The position numbers and the translations under genes are program-made. From assembly GCA_030431825.1 (NCBI GenBank), contig JAUIIJ010000004.1, positions 95,634 to 159,633 of the forward strand: a DNA stretch of 64,000 nt. Direction: 5' to 3'. The notes below the pieces were generated by a model. It saw only the letters and a program-made list of their open reading frames with translations, was not told the DNA's origin and made no database searches. Below, piece after piece: positions 1 through 8,421 of the stretch; position 1 is the first letter of the stretch; every line of letters starts with the position of its first letter. The DNA is from Alphaproteobacteria bacterium (GTDB lineage: Bacteria; Pseudomonadota; Alphaproteobacteria; Rhodobacterales; Rhodobacteraceae).

Positions 1-528
1 GTCGAACCCTGCGAGTTCTTTGCCCAGCGACTTGGTAAAGCCGATGACGCCGGCCTTGGACGCGGAATAGGCACAGGCGTTGGGATTGCCTTCCTTGCCC
101 GCGATCGAGGCGATATTGACGATACGCCCGTAATCGCGCTCTTTCATGCCGGCGATCACCGACTTGTTGGTAAAGTAGGTGCCCGTCAGGTTGATCTGAA
201 CGATCTGCTGCCATGCGTCGTTGTCATAGGCCTCGACCGTTGCATTGGGCCCGGCGATTCCGGCGCTGTTGACGAGAATATCGATGCGCCCGAATTCCTG
301 CTCGGTGGCGCGGGTCGCTTCCTGCACGCTGTCCCAGTCGGAAATGTCGCAACCGACGACATGCACGGTTTCACCGTCAAGCGCCGCCCGCGCGGCATCC
401 GGGTTCATGTCCCAGACTGCGACCCGTGCGCCCCTGGCGAGCAAGGCTCTGACGACCGCGAGGCCGATGCCCTGTGCCCCGCCGGTGACCACCGCGACAC
501 ATTCGGAAAAACCCGGTTTCTTCGACAA
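1..528 (-). CDS. Short-chain dehydrogenase/reductase (SDR), C-terminus cut by window edge
   Basis: Classical NAD(P)-dependent oxidoreductase; 176 residues are visible and the C-terminus lies outside the window. The Rossmann glycine motif TGGAQGIG is at residues 15-22, an NSAG motif near residue 91, and the catalytic YxxxK is Y154/K158 (YSASK). The start is taken as TTG at 528 because an in-frame stop lies two codons upstream and a G-rich ribosome site (GGGGGGATG) precedes it. The motifs fit 3-oxoacyl-ACP reductase (FabG-like) and related sugar or alcohol dehydrogenases. The substrate cannot be inferred. Confidence 0.9.
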   Translation of the reverse strand, partial: MSKKPGFSECVAVVTGGAQGIGLAVVRALLARGARVAVWDMNPDAARAALDGETVHVVGCDISDWDSVQEATRATEQEFGRIDILVNSAGIAGPNATVEAYDNDAWQQIVQINLTGTYFTNKSVIAGMKERDYGRIVNIASIAGKEGNPNACAYSASKAGVIGFTKSLGKELAGFD

Positions 529-623
529 GTCTCACATCCCCCCAAGTTCTGCCACGCGTTCCCTGCGACACGTCGCATTTCCGGGAAACAGCTATGTCAG
601 GACGTGGTGGATGGGCAAGTGTG

Positions 624-836
624 TTATTCGCCGCCCGTCAACCCGCCGAGCAGGCGGTCGCGCTCATCCACCAGTCGGATACGGTAGCGGCGCATGGTCT
701 TGCAGGCGAACTTGTTGTGACGCGCCGCGTTGCTCTTGGGATCGCGCCGGGCGTCCGCTTCCAGGTCCGCGATGCAGGTATCGACCTCTTCGATTTCCCG
801 AATGATCTCTGCCAGTTCCTTGGCCGTGTCGCTCAT
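624..836 (-). CDS. Small helical hypothetical protein (70 aa)
   Basis: Unrecognised family. The protein is highly charged, with alternating Glu/Asp and Arg/Lys and a heptad-like pattern in residues 5-30 (AKELAEIIREIEEVD), suggesting a short coiled coil or helical hairpin. The ATG at 836 follows a good ribosome site (AAGGAGACAAGGC), which favours it over an upstream in-frame start. There is no signal peptide or membrane segment. It stands alone between the SDR and racemase-like genes. No function is assigned. Confidence 0.65.
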   Translation of the reverse strand: MSDTAKELAEIIREIEEVDTCIADLEADARRDPKSNAARHNKFACKTMRRYRIRLVDERDRLLGGLTGGE

Positions 837-932
837 GCCTTGTCTCCTTCTGATGCCTGATCCGGAGCGCACGGATGTCGCCCCTTGCCGAGAATGAACA
901 GGCGCGCCCGCCCGAGCACGCTGCCACGCGGC

Positions 933-1691
933 TCAATCTATTCGGGGGATTTCCAACGCCGCAAGTCTGCAATCCCCTACCATTCCGGCCATCGGTTTTC
1001 CGACCAGCCGGCAGAGATGCCACGCGAGCACCAGATTGCTCGACAGGATCGGCAGCCCGGTTTCGCGTTCCAGCGGAGCGATCACATCCAGCGTATTCAG
1101 GTTGGTACAGGACAGGAATATCGCATCAATGTCATCCTGTTGCGCCAGCGCGCGGGTTGCGGAAACCAGCGACTGCCCCGAGATGCGGGCCACCCGCTGT
1201 TCCTCGGCCTCGGCAAAGGTTCCGAAAACCGGAGACGCCACACCCTGGCCGAGCAATACCTGCCGCAGACGGCTTGATACATCGGCGATATAGGGCGACA
1301 GAAATCCCAGCCGGCGCACCCCGAGCGCGTCGCATGCCGCGATCAGCGCGGTCAGCGGATCACTGACCGTGCGTGTCTCGACCCCTTGGTGCAGCAATTC
1401 ACCGATCCGCCCCTGTCCGATCTGCGCCGTTCCGGACGTGCAGCCGTACCCCACCGCGTCAAAGGACACCGGTCGCGGCAACAGGCGCGCGGACTCCGGG
1501 ATATGCGCCTCCATCAACTGAAGCGTTTGCGGGGTGACGTCCGGGCTGCTCTGAACACGCGAGACATAGAGGTTGACCGACAGCGGCAGCAATCTGCGAA
1601 AATCCTGTTCGATCCGTTCGTCCGACTGCAGGACGATCAGCCCGATATTCGGGTTCGGATCGGTCTGCATTTCGTAGTCGAAGGTCGCCAT
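933..1691 (-). CDS. Asp/Glu racemase superfamily protein (maleate isomerase / arylmalonate decarboxylase-like)
   Basis: 252 aa, cytosolic. Two cysteines sit in the expected contexts for this fold: C84 in GYGCTSGT and C195 in FLSCTNLNT. This matches the two-cysteine catalytic arrangement of maleate isomerases and Asp/Glu racemases. The ATG lies 3 bp past the stop of the M24 hydrolase gene upstream, so the two are almost certainly co-transcribed and probably act on related small molecules. EutA-type proteins of ectoine catabolism belong to this family and are paired with an M24 hydrolase, but the rest of an ectoine cluster is not present here. The substrate is undetermined. Confidence 0.82.
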   Translation of the reverse strand: MATFDYEMQTDPNPNIGLIVLQSDERIEQDFRRLLPLSVNLYVSRVQSSPDVTPQTLQLMEAHIPESARLLPRPVSFDAVGYGCTSGTAQIGQGRIGELLHQGVETRTVSDPLTALIAACDALGVRRLGFLSPYIADVSSRLRQVLLGQGVASPVFGTFAEAEEQRVARISGQSLVSATRALAQQDDIDAIFLSCTNLNTLDVIAPLERETGLPILSSNLVLAWHLCRLVGKPMAGMVGDCRLAALEIPRID

Positions 1692-1694
1692 CCC

Positions 1695-2861
1695 CTAGCC
1701 TCCCAGCACGACGATGTCACCCGAGGCAGGTGGCGACAGAAACTCGGCCCCGCCGTCGCGGATCACGATATCCTCTTCATGAACCAGGATGCGGCCATCT
1801 GCGAGGGTGATCCCCGGTTCCAGCGTGATGATCATCCCTGCCTGCAATACCGTGTGATCCTTGGCAATCAACGACAATCCCTCGGTCAGTTGCAGACCAA
1901 GCCCGTGTCCCAGCCGACCGGCATCGGTACTGCGCTCGCCATCGCCCAGAACGCGATCCATGGCGTGAAACAGATCGGACGCCGTAGCGCCGGGGCGTGC
2001 CATGTCCATCCCGGCGCGAACGGCCTCGATCAGGCGCGCATGCGCGGACGTCACATGCGCAAGCGGCTTGCCGACCGCGAAATTCCGGTCGAAGTCGCAG
2101 AAATACCCGTCCCAGATCAGCCCGGTATCCAGCATCAGCACATCGCCGTTTGCCAGTGGCCTGTCGTCCGCCGGCGAAATGACGTCGTGATATCCCGCCC
2201 GGTCGGCCGCCCCCGCCAGATAGGGCACCCAATCCGCGCCTTCATCAAGGCACAGCGATTGGAACTGGCGAAACACCCGGTCGAGCGGCACACCCGCCCG
2301 CGCGATTTCGGGAACGCGGTCAAAAGCCCGCCCGGCAATGGCGCAGGCGTGACGCACCTTGGCGATCTCGGCCTCTGACTTCACCATCCGGGTCCGGCGC
2401 ATCGTATCGGCATCATCGGTAAAATCGACCGATGGCACCATAGCCTGGAGCCTGTGCCAATCGGACAGCGGCATGCGCAAATGGCTTTCGAGCGTCATCG
2501 GCACACCCAGACGCGCCGATGACCCGACAACGGACCGGATTGTGTCCGCCAACAGTGACACGCCGTCATCCTCGGGGTCCGGCGCATTCCAGGTGCGGAT
2601 GTCAGAGACCCATGTCCGCTCCATCAACGCCGCGCCGATTGCCGGGATAACCGCAACCGGCGGCCCCGCTGACGGCAGCAGCACATACCACGGACGCGTC
2701 GGGCTCTCCCAGAATCGGGTCAGAAACCCGGTGACGTAACGAATATCCGCCTCGGTGGTGAGCAGAACCGCATCCAGTCCTGCCCCGACCATCCCCTGCT
2801 GCGCGCGGGCCACGCGGGCCTCGTATTCGGACTGTGGAAAACCGCGCGCCGGGGCTGTCAC
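1695..2861 (-). CDS. M24 family metallohydrolase (Xaa-Pro peptidase / creatinase fold)
   Basis: 388 aa from a GTG start at 2861, 4 bp past the stop of the methyltransferase gene and preceded by AGGG. A creatinase-like N-terminal domain (about 1-150) precedes the pita-bread domain. The dinuclear-metal ligands are visible in order: two Asp in MLDTGLIWDGYFCDFD, His in RLGHGLGLQLTEG, Glu in ITLEPGI and Glu in LVHEEDIVI. All five are present, so it should bind metal. Family members are aminopeptidases P, creatinases and ectoine hydrolases. Coupling to a two-cysteine racemase-type gene suggests hydrolysis of a small amide or cyclic amidine rather than general peptide turnover; this is inference. 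A longer start inside the upstream gene is open but unlikely. Confidence 0.85.
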   Translation of the reverse strand: MTAPARGFPQSEYEARVARAQQGMVGAGLDAVLLTTEADIRYVTGFLTRFWESPTRPWYVLLPSAGPPVAVIPAIGAALMERTWVSDIRTWNAPDPEDDGVSLLADTIRSVVGSSARLGVPMTLESHLRMPLSDWHRLQAMVPSVDFTDDADTMRRTRMVKSEAEIAKVRHACAIAGRAFDRVPEIARAGVPLDRVFRQFQSLCLDEGADWVPYLAGAADRAGYHDVISPADDRPLANGDVLMLDTGLIWDGYFCDFDRNFAVGKPLAHVTSAHARLIEAVRAGMDMARPGATASDLFHAMDRVLGDGERSTDAGRLGHGLGLQLTEGLSLIAKDHTVLQAGMIITLEPGITLADGRILVHEEDIVIRDGGAEFLSPPASGDIVVLGG

Positions 2862-2865
2862 AGGA

Positions 2866-3927
2866 TCAGGCCCTGCGTCGGCGTCCACCGGCGCGCCCAC
2901 CGCGCCCGCGCCCTTCCTCGCCGGCCTTGGCCGCTTGCTTGTTGGTGCGAATCCATTCGCCGCCATGCGGATCGTTGTTGGTCAGGAAATTCGCGGCGCG
3001 GATGGCTTCCATCTCCTTGCCCGCCATTGCCTTGGTCGATCCCATGCCGAACAGGGTGACAAAGGTTTCATCGTCCATGTCGTCGGGCAGGATCACGCCC
3101 GCTGCCGCGACCTCTGCGCGCTTTTCGGCGATCTTGGATGGCGGCACCGGAAGCGCCACCGGGTTCATGATCGCACTGGTCATGCCCGCCCCCATCGCCA
3201 TCGGCAGGAAGGCGTTGTTGATCCCGTGCCGGTTCGGCAGGCCGAAGCTGATATTCGACGCGCCGCAGGTCGTGTTCACACCCAGTTCCTCGCGCAGGCG
3301 ACGCACTAGGGTAAACACCTGCACCCCGGCCGTTGCCATCGCACCGATCGGCATCACCAGCGGATCGACCACGATGTCATGTGCCGGAATTCCGAAATCC
3401 GCGGCACGTTCCACGATCTTCTTGGCCACGGCAAAGCGCACGTCGGGGTCTTCGGAAATGCCGGTGTCGTCGTTTGAAATCGCCACGACCGGGACGTTGT
3501 ATTTCTTGACCAGCGGCAGCACCAGTTCGAGCCGGTCTTCTTCGCCGGTGACCGAATTGAGCAACGGCCGCCCCTCGGCAACCGCCAGCCCCGCCTCCAG
3601 CGCGCCGGGAACCGAGCTGTCGATGCACAGCGGCACATCGACGAGCCCCTGAACCAGCTCGATCATCTTGGTCATCAGCGGCGGTTCGGTCTCGTTGGGG
3701 TTGGGGTTCGAGTTATAGACCACGCCCGCGTTCACATCGAGCACTGTCGCACCCGCGGCGACCTGCGCCAGCGCATCCTTTTCAACGGTCGAGAAATCAC
3801 CCGCTTCCAGTTCGGCGGCAAGCTTCTTGCGCCCTGTCGGGTTGATCCGTTCGCCGATCACGCAGAAGGGCTGATCAAATCCGATGATGGCAGTCGTGGT
3901 TTTGCTTTCGACGATGGTCCGGGTCAT
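2866..3927 (-). CDS. Methyltetrahydrofolate:corrinoid methyltransferase-like protein (pterin-binding domain)
   Basis: 353 aa. The fold is that of dihydropteroate synthase and methyl-H4folate methyltransferases, with the pterin-binding signatures ERINPTGRKKL (about residue 26) and LDVNAG, followed by GASNISFGLPNR. It probably moves methyl groups between a corrinoid protein and tetrahydrofolate. It lies directly downstream of a MetF-like reductase and a PF13769 protein, a set found in methylotrophic and osmolyte-demethylating Rhodobacteraceae. The ATG at 3927 follows GAAAGG. The last 16 residues are an odd Arg/Gly-rich tail (EGRGRGGRAGGRRRRA). No corrinoid protein or MttB-type gene is in view; they may lie elsewhere in the genome. 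Confidence 0.85.
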   Translation of the reverse strand: MTRTIVESKTTTAIIGFDQPFCVIGERINPTGRKKLAAELEAGDFSTVEKDALAQVAAGATVLDVNAGVVYNSNPNPNETEPPLMTKMIELVQGLVDVPLCIDSSVPGALEAGLAVAEGRPLLNSVTGEEDRLELVLPLVKKYNVPVVAISNDDTGISEDPDVRFAVAKKIVERAADFGIPAHDIVVDPLVMPIGAMATAGVQVFTLVRRLREELGVNTTCGASNISFGLPNRHGINNAFLPMAMGAGMTSAIMNPVALPVPPSKIAEKRAEVAAAGVILPDDMDDETFVTLFGMGSTKAMAGKEMEAIRAANFLTNNDPHGGEWIRTNKQAAKAGEEGRGRGGRAGGRRRRA

Positions 3928-3937
3928 TGTTGGCCTT

Positions 3938-4867
3938 TCAGGACTGGTTTGCGGGACGGCCCGAAGCGCCGCCATGAGAGATCGCCCAGCTTGCATTGGT
4001 CTTGATCCCGCCGAGCGGGAAGAAATGCACGTTGGTGATGTTGAAATCCGGGTTCGCCGCCTTGTGCGCCGCCAGATCGGTCAGAACGGCGGTGGGCTCA
4101 TAGGGCAGAAGCAGCTTGCTCACGTCCATCGCCCGCTTTTGCAGCACCTTGAGAGAGGGACCGACCCCACAGGCGATTGCGAACTTGATCAGGGTCTGCA
4201 GCTTGGCCGGGCCGGCAATGCCGATATGGATGGGCAGCGTGATACCCGCCGCGCGCAGGCCATCCGCCCAGGCGATGATCGGTGCGGCGTCAAAGGCGAA
4301 TTGCGTGGCCAATGCCATCTCTGCATCGGTGCGCTCGGAAAATTTCTGTTTCCATGCAATTGCTTCCTCGACGTTCTTCATGCCGCCATCCGGGTCGATA
4401 TCCCGATTGCCTTCGGGGTGGCCGGCCACATGCAGGCGCTTGAAACCGGCCTTGTCGAACAAGCCGCTTTCCATCAGTTGCATGGAACTGTCGAAGTCCC
4501 CGACCGGGTTGGTCACGCCGCCCGCCAGCAGCAACGCCTGTTCGACACCGGCCTCGCCCTGATAACGTGCGATCCAGTCGGCCAGCGTCGCCTTGTCCCG
4601 GATGATGCGCGCGGGAAAATGCGGCATGACCGGATAACCGTCACGCGCCAGACGCGCGGCAGTGGCAACCATGTCCTCGATCGGAGTGCCCTCGATATGG
4701 GCGATGTAGACCCGCGTTCCCTCGGGCAGCAATGCGCGGAAATCGTCGACCTTTTCGGCGGTTCGAGGCATGACCTCGATCGAATAGCCCGCAAGAAAGG
4801 CCTCGACCTGCGCGTTCACCGGCGCCGAAACCGGGGTGTCACGTTTCTTGAAATTCAACAAAGCCAT
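3938..4867 (-). CDS. Methylenetetrahydrofolate reductase-like protein (MetF family)
   Basis: 309 aa FAD-type TIM-barrel protein of the MetF superfamily. It should interconvert 5,10-methylene- and 5-methyl-tetrahydrofolate. It stands between the PF13769 and methyltransferase genes, which suggests oxidation of methyl groups delivered as methyl-H4folate rather than methionine synthesis; this is inference. The start is set at ATG 4867 behind GGGAGG. An alternative ATG at 4897 overlaps the upstream stop (ATGA) and would add ten residues. Family-typical segments seen include IAHIEGTPIEDM and HIGIAGPAKL. Confidence 0.82.
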   Translation of the reverse strand: MALLNFKKRDTPVSAPVNAQVEAFLAGYSIEVMPRTAEKVDDFRALLPEGTRVYIAHIEGTPIEDMVATAARLARDGYPVMPHFPARIIRDKATLADWIARYQGEAGVEQALLLAGGVTNPVGDFDSSMQLMESGLFDKAGFKRLHVAGHPEGNRDIDPDGGMKNVEEAIAWKQKFSERTDAEMALATQFAFDAAPIIAWADGLRAAGITLPIHIGIAGPAKLQTLIKFAIACGVGPSLKVLQKRAMDVSKLLLPYEPTAVLTDLAAHKAANPDFNITNVHFFPLGGIKTNASWAISHGGASGRPANQS

Positions 4868-4893
4868 GGCGGCCTCCCAGAATGATGTCAGGC

Positions 4894-5190
4894 TCATGCC
4901 CACCCATCGTTGTCTATCAGGGCCTTGATCCGGTCCCGGTCGTATTCGGTTTCCAGCCGTACAGCCTCGGCCTCCGCCACCTCGCCCGGCTCGCCTTCGA
5001 CCACATAGGGGTCGGCCTTGCGCCACTCGGCAAGATAGGCGTCGGTATCCCTGGCGTTGACCTTCATCGCCGCCCGGTCGATCGCCTGTTCAAAGCGTTC
5101 GGCCAGTTGCCGCTTGGCTCCGCGCCGCCCCTTGCCCACGATGACCTGGGCCGGGATGTCGCGCCAATAGACTACGGTGACGTCGGGCAT
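4894..5190 (-). CDS. PF13769-type ('virulence factor' domain) small protein
   Basis: 98 aa. It has the short conserved domain annotated as 'virulence factor' in databases, with the segment VVYWRDIPAQVIVGKGRRGAKRQL. There is no evidence for a virulence role. In alphaproteobacteria this protein is regularly encoded beside MetF-like and methyl-H4folate methyltransferase genes, as here, so a role in that C1 module is likelier. A good ribosome site (GGAAGG) precedes the ATG, and the stop overlaps a possible start of the MetF-like gene. It is the first gene of the minus-strand C1 operon and diverges from ppx. Confidence 0.75.
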   Translation of the reverse strand: MPDVTVVYWRDIPAQVIVGKGRRGAKRQLAERFEQAIDRAAMKVNARDTDAYLAEWRKADPYVVEGEPGEVAEAEAVRLETEYDRDRIKALIDNDGWA

Positions 5191-5439
5191 GACTGATTCC
5201 TTCCTCTTCCTGCGCCCTGTCTAATGCACCGCCCACACCCGGCGGCGCCTGTTTTCGACAATATCGGCATGCGCAGCGACCTGTCTTTCACTCCCTAAAG
5301 CAGTGGCGTGGGTTAGGCCACCTCGCGCTGCCCCCAAAATCTTCATGACAATATTGAATGCCGGTTCAGTCGCGGCATCTTGCGAAGTTCGAAATGCGTG
5401 CCTATCGTTAAGGTAACTTGAAATCGGAGGGCGTGAACA

Positions 5440-6552
5440 ATGACGCCCAAGCGTCCCAATGGTGCGGGCGCGTTCCCGAAAGCGGTCGAAAGCCCCGCGC
5501 CGAAGCCGCCCGATCCATCCGAGCTTTATGCCGCGCTGGATCTGGGTACGAACAGTTGCCGCATGCTTGTTGCCCAACCCAAGGGCAGCGGGTTTCACGT
5601 GGTGGACAGCTTTTCCAAATCCGTGCAGCTTGGCTCCGGGTTGGAACGGACCGGACGACTGTCGCGGTCCTCGATGGCGCGCACCGTTCAGGCGCTGCGG
5701 ATTTGCCAGCAGAAGCTCAAGCGCAACAAGGTGCTGCGTATGCGCCTCGTGACCACCGAAGCGTGCCGGCGGGCCAAGAATTCGCGCGAGTTCATCCGTC
5801 AGGTGCGCCGGGAAACCGGGCTCTCGCTCGAAGTCATCCAGCCCGAGGAAGAGGCACGGCTCGCCGTGATCTCCTGTGCTCCGCTGGTCAGTACCAAGAC
5901 CGAGCAACTTCTGGTGGTCGATATCGGCGGCGGCTCGACCGAGCTGGTCTGGATCGACATCAGTTCGGTGCCGCGCCGCGACCGGCCAAAGGCGATCATG
6001 CGCCTGCATGCGGGGTTTCATCCCCCCGAGAGCCCGTTCCCGGCCGCAAAGGTGGTCGACTGGATCAGTGTCCCGCTGGGCGTGGCAACGCTGCGCGATC
6101 AGTTTCAGGATGTTGAAGACGATTCCGCGCGGTTTGCATTGATGAGCTGGTTTTTCGAAGAGAACCTCTCGGAATTCGCGCCCTACAAGGACGTGCCCGC
6201 GCGCGAGGGGTTCCAGATCATCGGCACTTCGGGCACCGTCACGACGGTTGCAGCCAGCCATCTCGGATTGAAGCGGTATGACCGCACCAAGGTGGACGGC
6301 TTGCGCATGACCAGCGACCAGATCGACAAGGTGATCCACAATTACCTGCGCCTCGGCCCCGCCGGACGGCGCAAGGATCCGCGCATCGGCGAGGACAGGC
6401 AGGCCCTGATCATGTCGGGCGCGGCCATCCTGCAGGCGTTGCTGCGCTGCTGGCCCACCGACCGGCTGTCGGTTGCTGATCGCGGTCTGCGCGAGGGGCT
6501 GCTCTATGCGCAGATGAGCGCCGACGGGGTGCTCGAAGACGGTCCGTTCTAG
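5440..6552 (+). CDS. ppx: Exopolyphosphatase / guanosine pentaphosphate phosphatase family protein
   Basis: 370 aa ASKHA-fold enzyme that hydrolyses polyphosphate or pppGpp. The phosphate-1 motif LDLGTNSCRML (about residues 33-43) and phosphate-2 motif VVDIGGGSTELVW are clear, and IIGTSGTVTT is the adenosine-side motif. The length matches the short alphaproteobacterial form that lacks the C-terminal HD region of E. coli Ppx. The ATG at 5440 follows GGAGGG. The gene is immediately upstream of rlmE on the same strand, a pairing common in Rhodobacterales. Confidence 0.92.
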   Translation: MTPKRPNGAGAFPKAVESPAPKPPDPSELYAALDLGTNSCRMLVAQPKGSGFHVVDSFSKSVQLGSGLERTGRLSRSSMARTVQALRICQQKLKRNKVLRMRLVTTEACRRAKNSREFIRQVRRETGLSLEVIQPEEEARLAVISCAPLVSTKTEQLLVVDIGGGSTELVWIDISSVPRRDRPKAIMRLHAGFHPPESPFPAAKVVDWISVPLGVATLRDQFQDVEDDSARFALMSWFFEENLSEFAPYKDVPAREGFQIIGTSGTVTTVAASHLGLKRYDRTKVDGLRMTSDQIDKVIHNYLRLGPAGRRKDPRIGEDRQALIMSGAAILQALLRCWPTDRLSVADRGLREGLLYAQMSADGVLEDGPF

Positions 6553-6624
6553 CCCGTCGTCGCCGCCTTGCAGCCATCCGGTGGGGGCAGTAGAGACCGA
6601 AGCAACACGAATTGGGTGAGCATC

Positions 6625-7341
6625 ATGGCCAAGACGCCGACTGGCAAGAACACATCCGGACGCGGACAGCGGGACCTCAAGGTCAAGGTCAAGTCGGCGC
6701 GGGGGCGCAAGCTGAGTTCGACCCTGTGGTTGCAGCGGCAATTGAACGATCCCTATGTCAAACGCGCCCAGGCCGAGGGCTATCGCGGTCGCGCGGCATT
6801 CAAGATCATGGAACTTGACGACAAGTACCGCTTCCTGGTGCCGGGCGCGCGGGTTGTCGATCTGGGCTGTGCGCCCGGTGGCTGGCTTCAGGTGGCGGTC
6901 AAGCGCATCAACGCACTGGGCGAGAAAAAGGGCAAATCGGTCGGCCGCATCATCGGTGTCGATCTGCAGGAGGTCGAACCGGTGGCCGGGGCCGAGATTC
7001 ATCAGCTCGACTTCATGGAGGACGATGCGGACACCCGCGTCAAGGACTGGCTCGGCAGCAAGGCCGACGTGGTGATGTCGGACATGGCCGCGGCGTCGTC
7101 GGGGCACAAGCAGACCGACCATTTGCGGATCATGGCGCTCTGCGAGGCGGCGGCGTGGTTTGCCTTTGACGTGCTAGAAGAGGACGGCACCTTTGTCGCC
7201 AAGGTTCTGGCCGGCGGGGCGGAGGGCGAATTGCAGAAGCTGCTCAAGCAGAAATTCACCAGGGTCGCTCACGTCAAACCGCCATCCTCGCGTTCGGACA
7301 GTTCCGAGAAATTCGTCGTGGCGATGGGGTTCAGGGGCTGA
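6625..7341 (+). CDS. rlmE: 23S rRNA (uridine-2'-O-)-methyltransferase RlmE (FtsJ/RrmJ)
   Basis: 238 aa. It methylates U2552 of 23S rRNA during 50S maturation using SAM. The SAM-binding motif [13 protein letters not shown] is intact. The K-D-K-E catalytic tetrad can be placed at the Lys in RAAFKIM, Asp in VVMSDMAA, Lys in FVAKVLAGG and Glu in SSEKFVVA. A basic N-terminal extension (about 30 residues) is usual in alphaproteobacterial homologues. The start at 6625 follows GGGTGAG. Its 3' end overlaps the convergent YihY-family gene by 73 bp. Confidence 0.95.
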   Translation: MAKTPTGKNTSGRGQRDLKVKVKSARGRKLSSTLWLQRQLNDPYVKRAQAEGYRGRAAFKIMELDDKYRFLVPGARVVDLGCAPGGWLQVAVKRINALGEKKGKSVGRIIGVDLQEVEPVAGAEIHQLDFMEDDADTRVKDWLGSKADVVMSDMAAASSGHKQTDHLRIMALCEAAAWFAFDVLEEDGTFVAKVLAGGAEGELQKLLKQKFTRVAHVKPPSSRSDSSEKFVVAMGFRG

Positions 7342-8168
7342 TCGGCGTCCTGTCCTGACCTGGCACGCTTTTCCAGTGCCCCGTTGAACTCGGCCCCGAG
7401 GATCAGCAGCGCCGACATCAGATAAAGAAAGATCAACGCCACCATCACACCGGCCAGACCGGCATAGGTGGCGCTGTAACTGGCGAACCGGGAAAGATAG
7501 TAGGAAAACCCCGTCCCGGCCAGCGCCCAGAGAAAGATCGTCAGAACCACGCCGGGCAATACCTGCGAGAACCGGCGACGACGACCGGGCAGCCAGATAT
7601 GGCAGGCGGCAACGCCAGCCCCGAGGAACATTGCCGCCAGCAGGGTCGCAAACGTGTCGCTGGCCAGCCAGCCCATGACGCCGGACGGAACGACATCGGC
7701 CACGAAACGCAGGTAGAGAGGCACCGCCAGCCCGATCGTGGCGATCACCATCAACAGCGCACCGCCCACCAGCACAAAGGTCAGGCAGACCAGCCGCGCC
7801 TTCCAGTAGGGTCGCAGCTCGGTGTCCCGATAGGCCTGGATCATCGCCTTGCGCACGGCGTCGATGCCGTTCGAGGCAAAATAGACCGCCAGAACCCCAC
7901 CGACCGTCAGCAGGCTGGAATTGGCCGAAGCGAGAACCGCCCGCACTTCGGAGGTGATCGGCTGGGCAATCTCATCGGGCCATGATCCGAAAACCAGTTC
8001 GATCAGATTGTCCACATCGATGTCCTGCGACAGCGTCGCCGCCAGTGCCACGATGAACAGGACAAAGGGAAACAAGGCCATCATCATCGACATGGCCACG
8101 TGGCTGCTCATCACCCAGCCACCCTTGTCATTGAATCGCGTCGCCGCATCGAGAAGCGCGCGGGCCAT
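7269..8168 (-). CDS. YihY/BrkB family inner-membrane protein
   Basis: About 299 aa with six predicted membrane segments. The family hallmark, a first helix containing a Ser/Pro-rich stretch, appears as [20 protein letters not shown]; the last helices contain [26 protein letters not shown]. The family was once called RNase BN and 'BrkB'; its function is not settled. The ATG at 8168 lacks a clear ribosome site; a TTG at 8201 (310 aa) follows CAGGA and is an equally good start. The last 73 bp lie antisense to the 3' end of rlmE. Confidence 0.85.
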   Translation of the reverse strand: MARALLDAATRFNDKGGWVMSSHVAMSMMMALFPFVLFIVALAATLSQDIDVDNLIELVFGSWPDEIAQPITSEVRAVLASANSSLLTVGGVLAVYFASNGIDAVRKAMIQAYRDTELRPYWKARLVCLTFVLVGGALLMVIATIGLAVPLYLRFVADVVPSGVMGWLASDTFATLLAAMFLGAGVAACHIWLPGRRRRFSQVLPGVVLTIFLWALAGTGFSYYLSRFASYSATYAGLAGVMVALIFLYLMSALLILGAEFNGALEKRARSGQDADQPLNPIATTNFSELSEREDGGLT

Positions 8169-8284
8169 CACCGTGATTCTGGAGAATGCAGTCGTGTTCA
8201 AGGCGTATATGTCCTGATCCGGGTACCGTTGACGAAACCGAGCGGCCTGCCCGGACGCCTGAGCGGCAAGGCAAACGCGGAAAG

Positions 8285-8312
8285 GTTGCACAACCCCGGC
8301 GGGGGATGCAAC
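8285..8312. promoter_or_regulatory. Inverted repeat in the divergent yihY / AI-2E exporter intergenic region
   Basis: GTTGCA (8285-8290) and TGCAAC (8307-8312) form six-base arms. A C-run (8294-8297) opposing a G-run (8301-8305) extends the dyad towards the centre. It sits between two divergent genes, about 110 bp from each start. It could be an operator or an mRNA hairpin; nothing further can be said from sequence. Confidence 0.3.
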
Positions 8313-8421
8313 ATCTGCGGGTGACTTTCATCGTCACGACCAACAATGGGCAAAGTGCGGGCATGGGCCGGATCGACCCGGTGCGACCGCCCGCCCCCGG
8401 AGCGGACGGACAGGTGACAGG

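Noticed and set aside
933..2861. Ectoine catabolism cluster (EutA/EutD)
   Set aside because: Only the two enzyme families match; the deacetylase, dehydrogenase, aminotransferase and regulator genes of ectoine use are missing, and M24/racemase pairs occur in other pathways.
5221..7122. 633-codon open frame on the minus strand
   Set aside because: It is antisense to ppx and rlmE, both clear families; high-GC codon bias keeps the opposite frame open. Composition (many Arg/His/Gln) is typical of a shadow frame.
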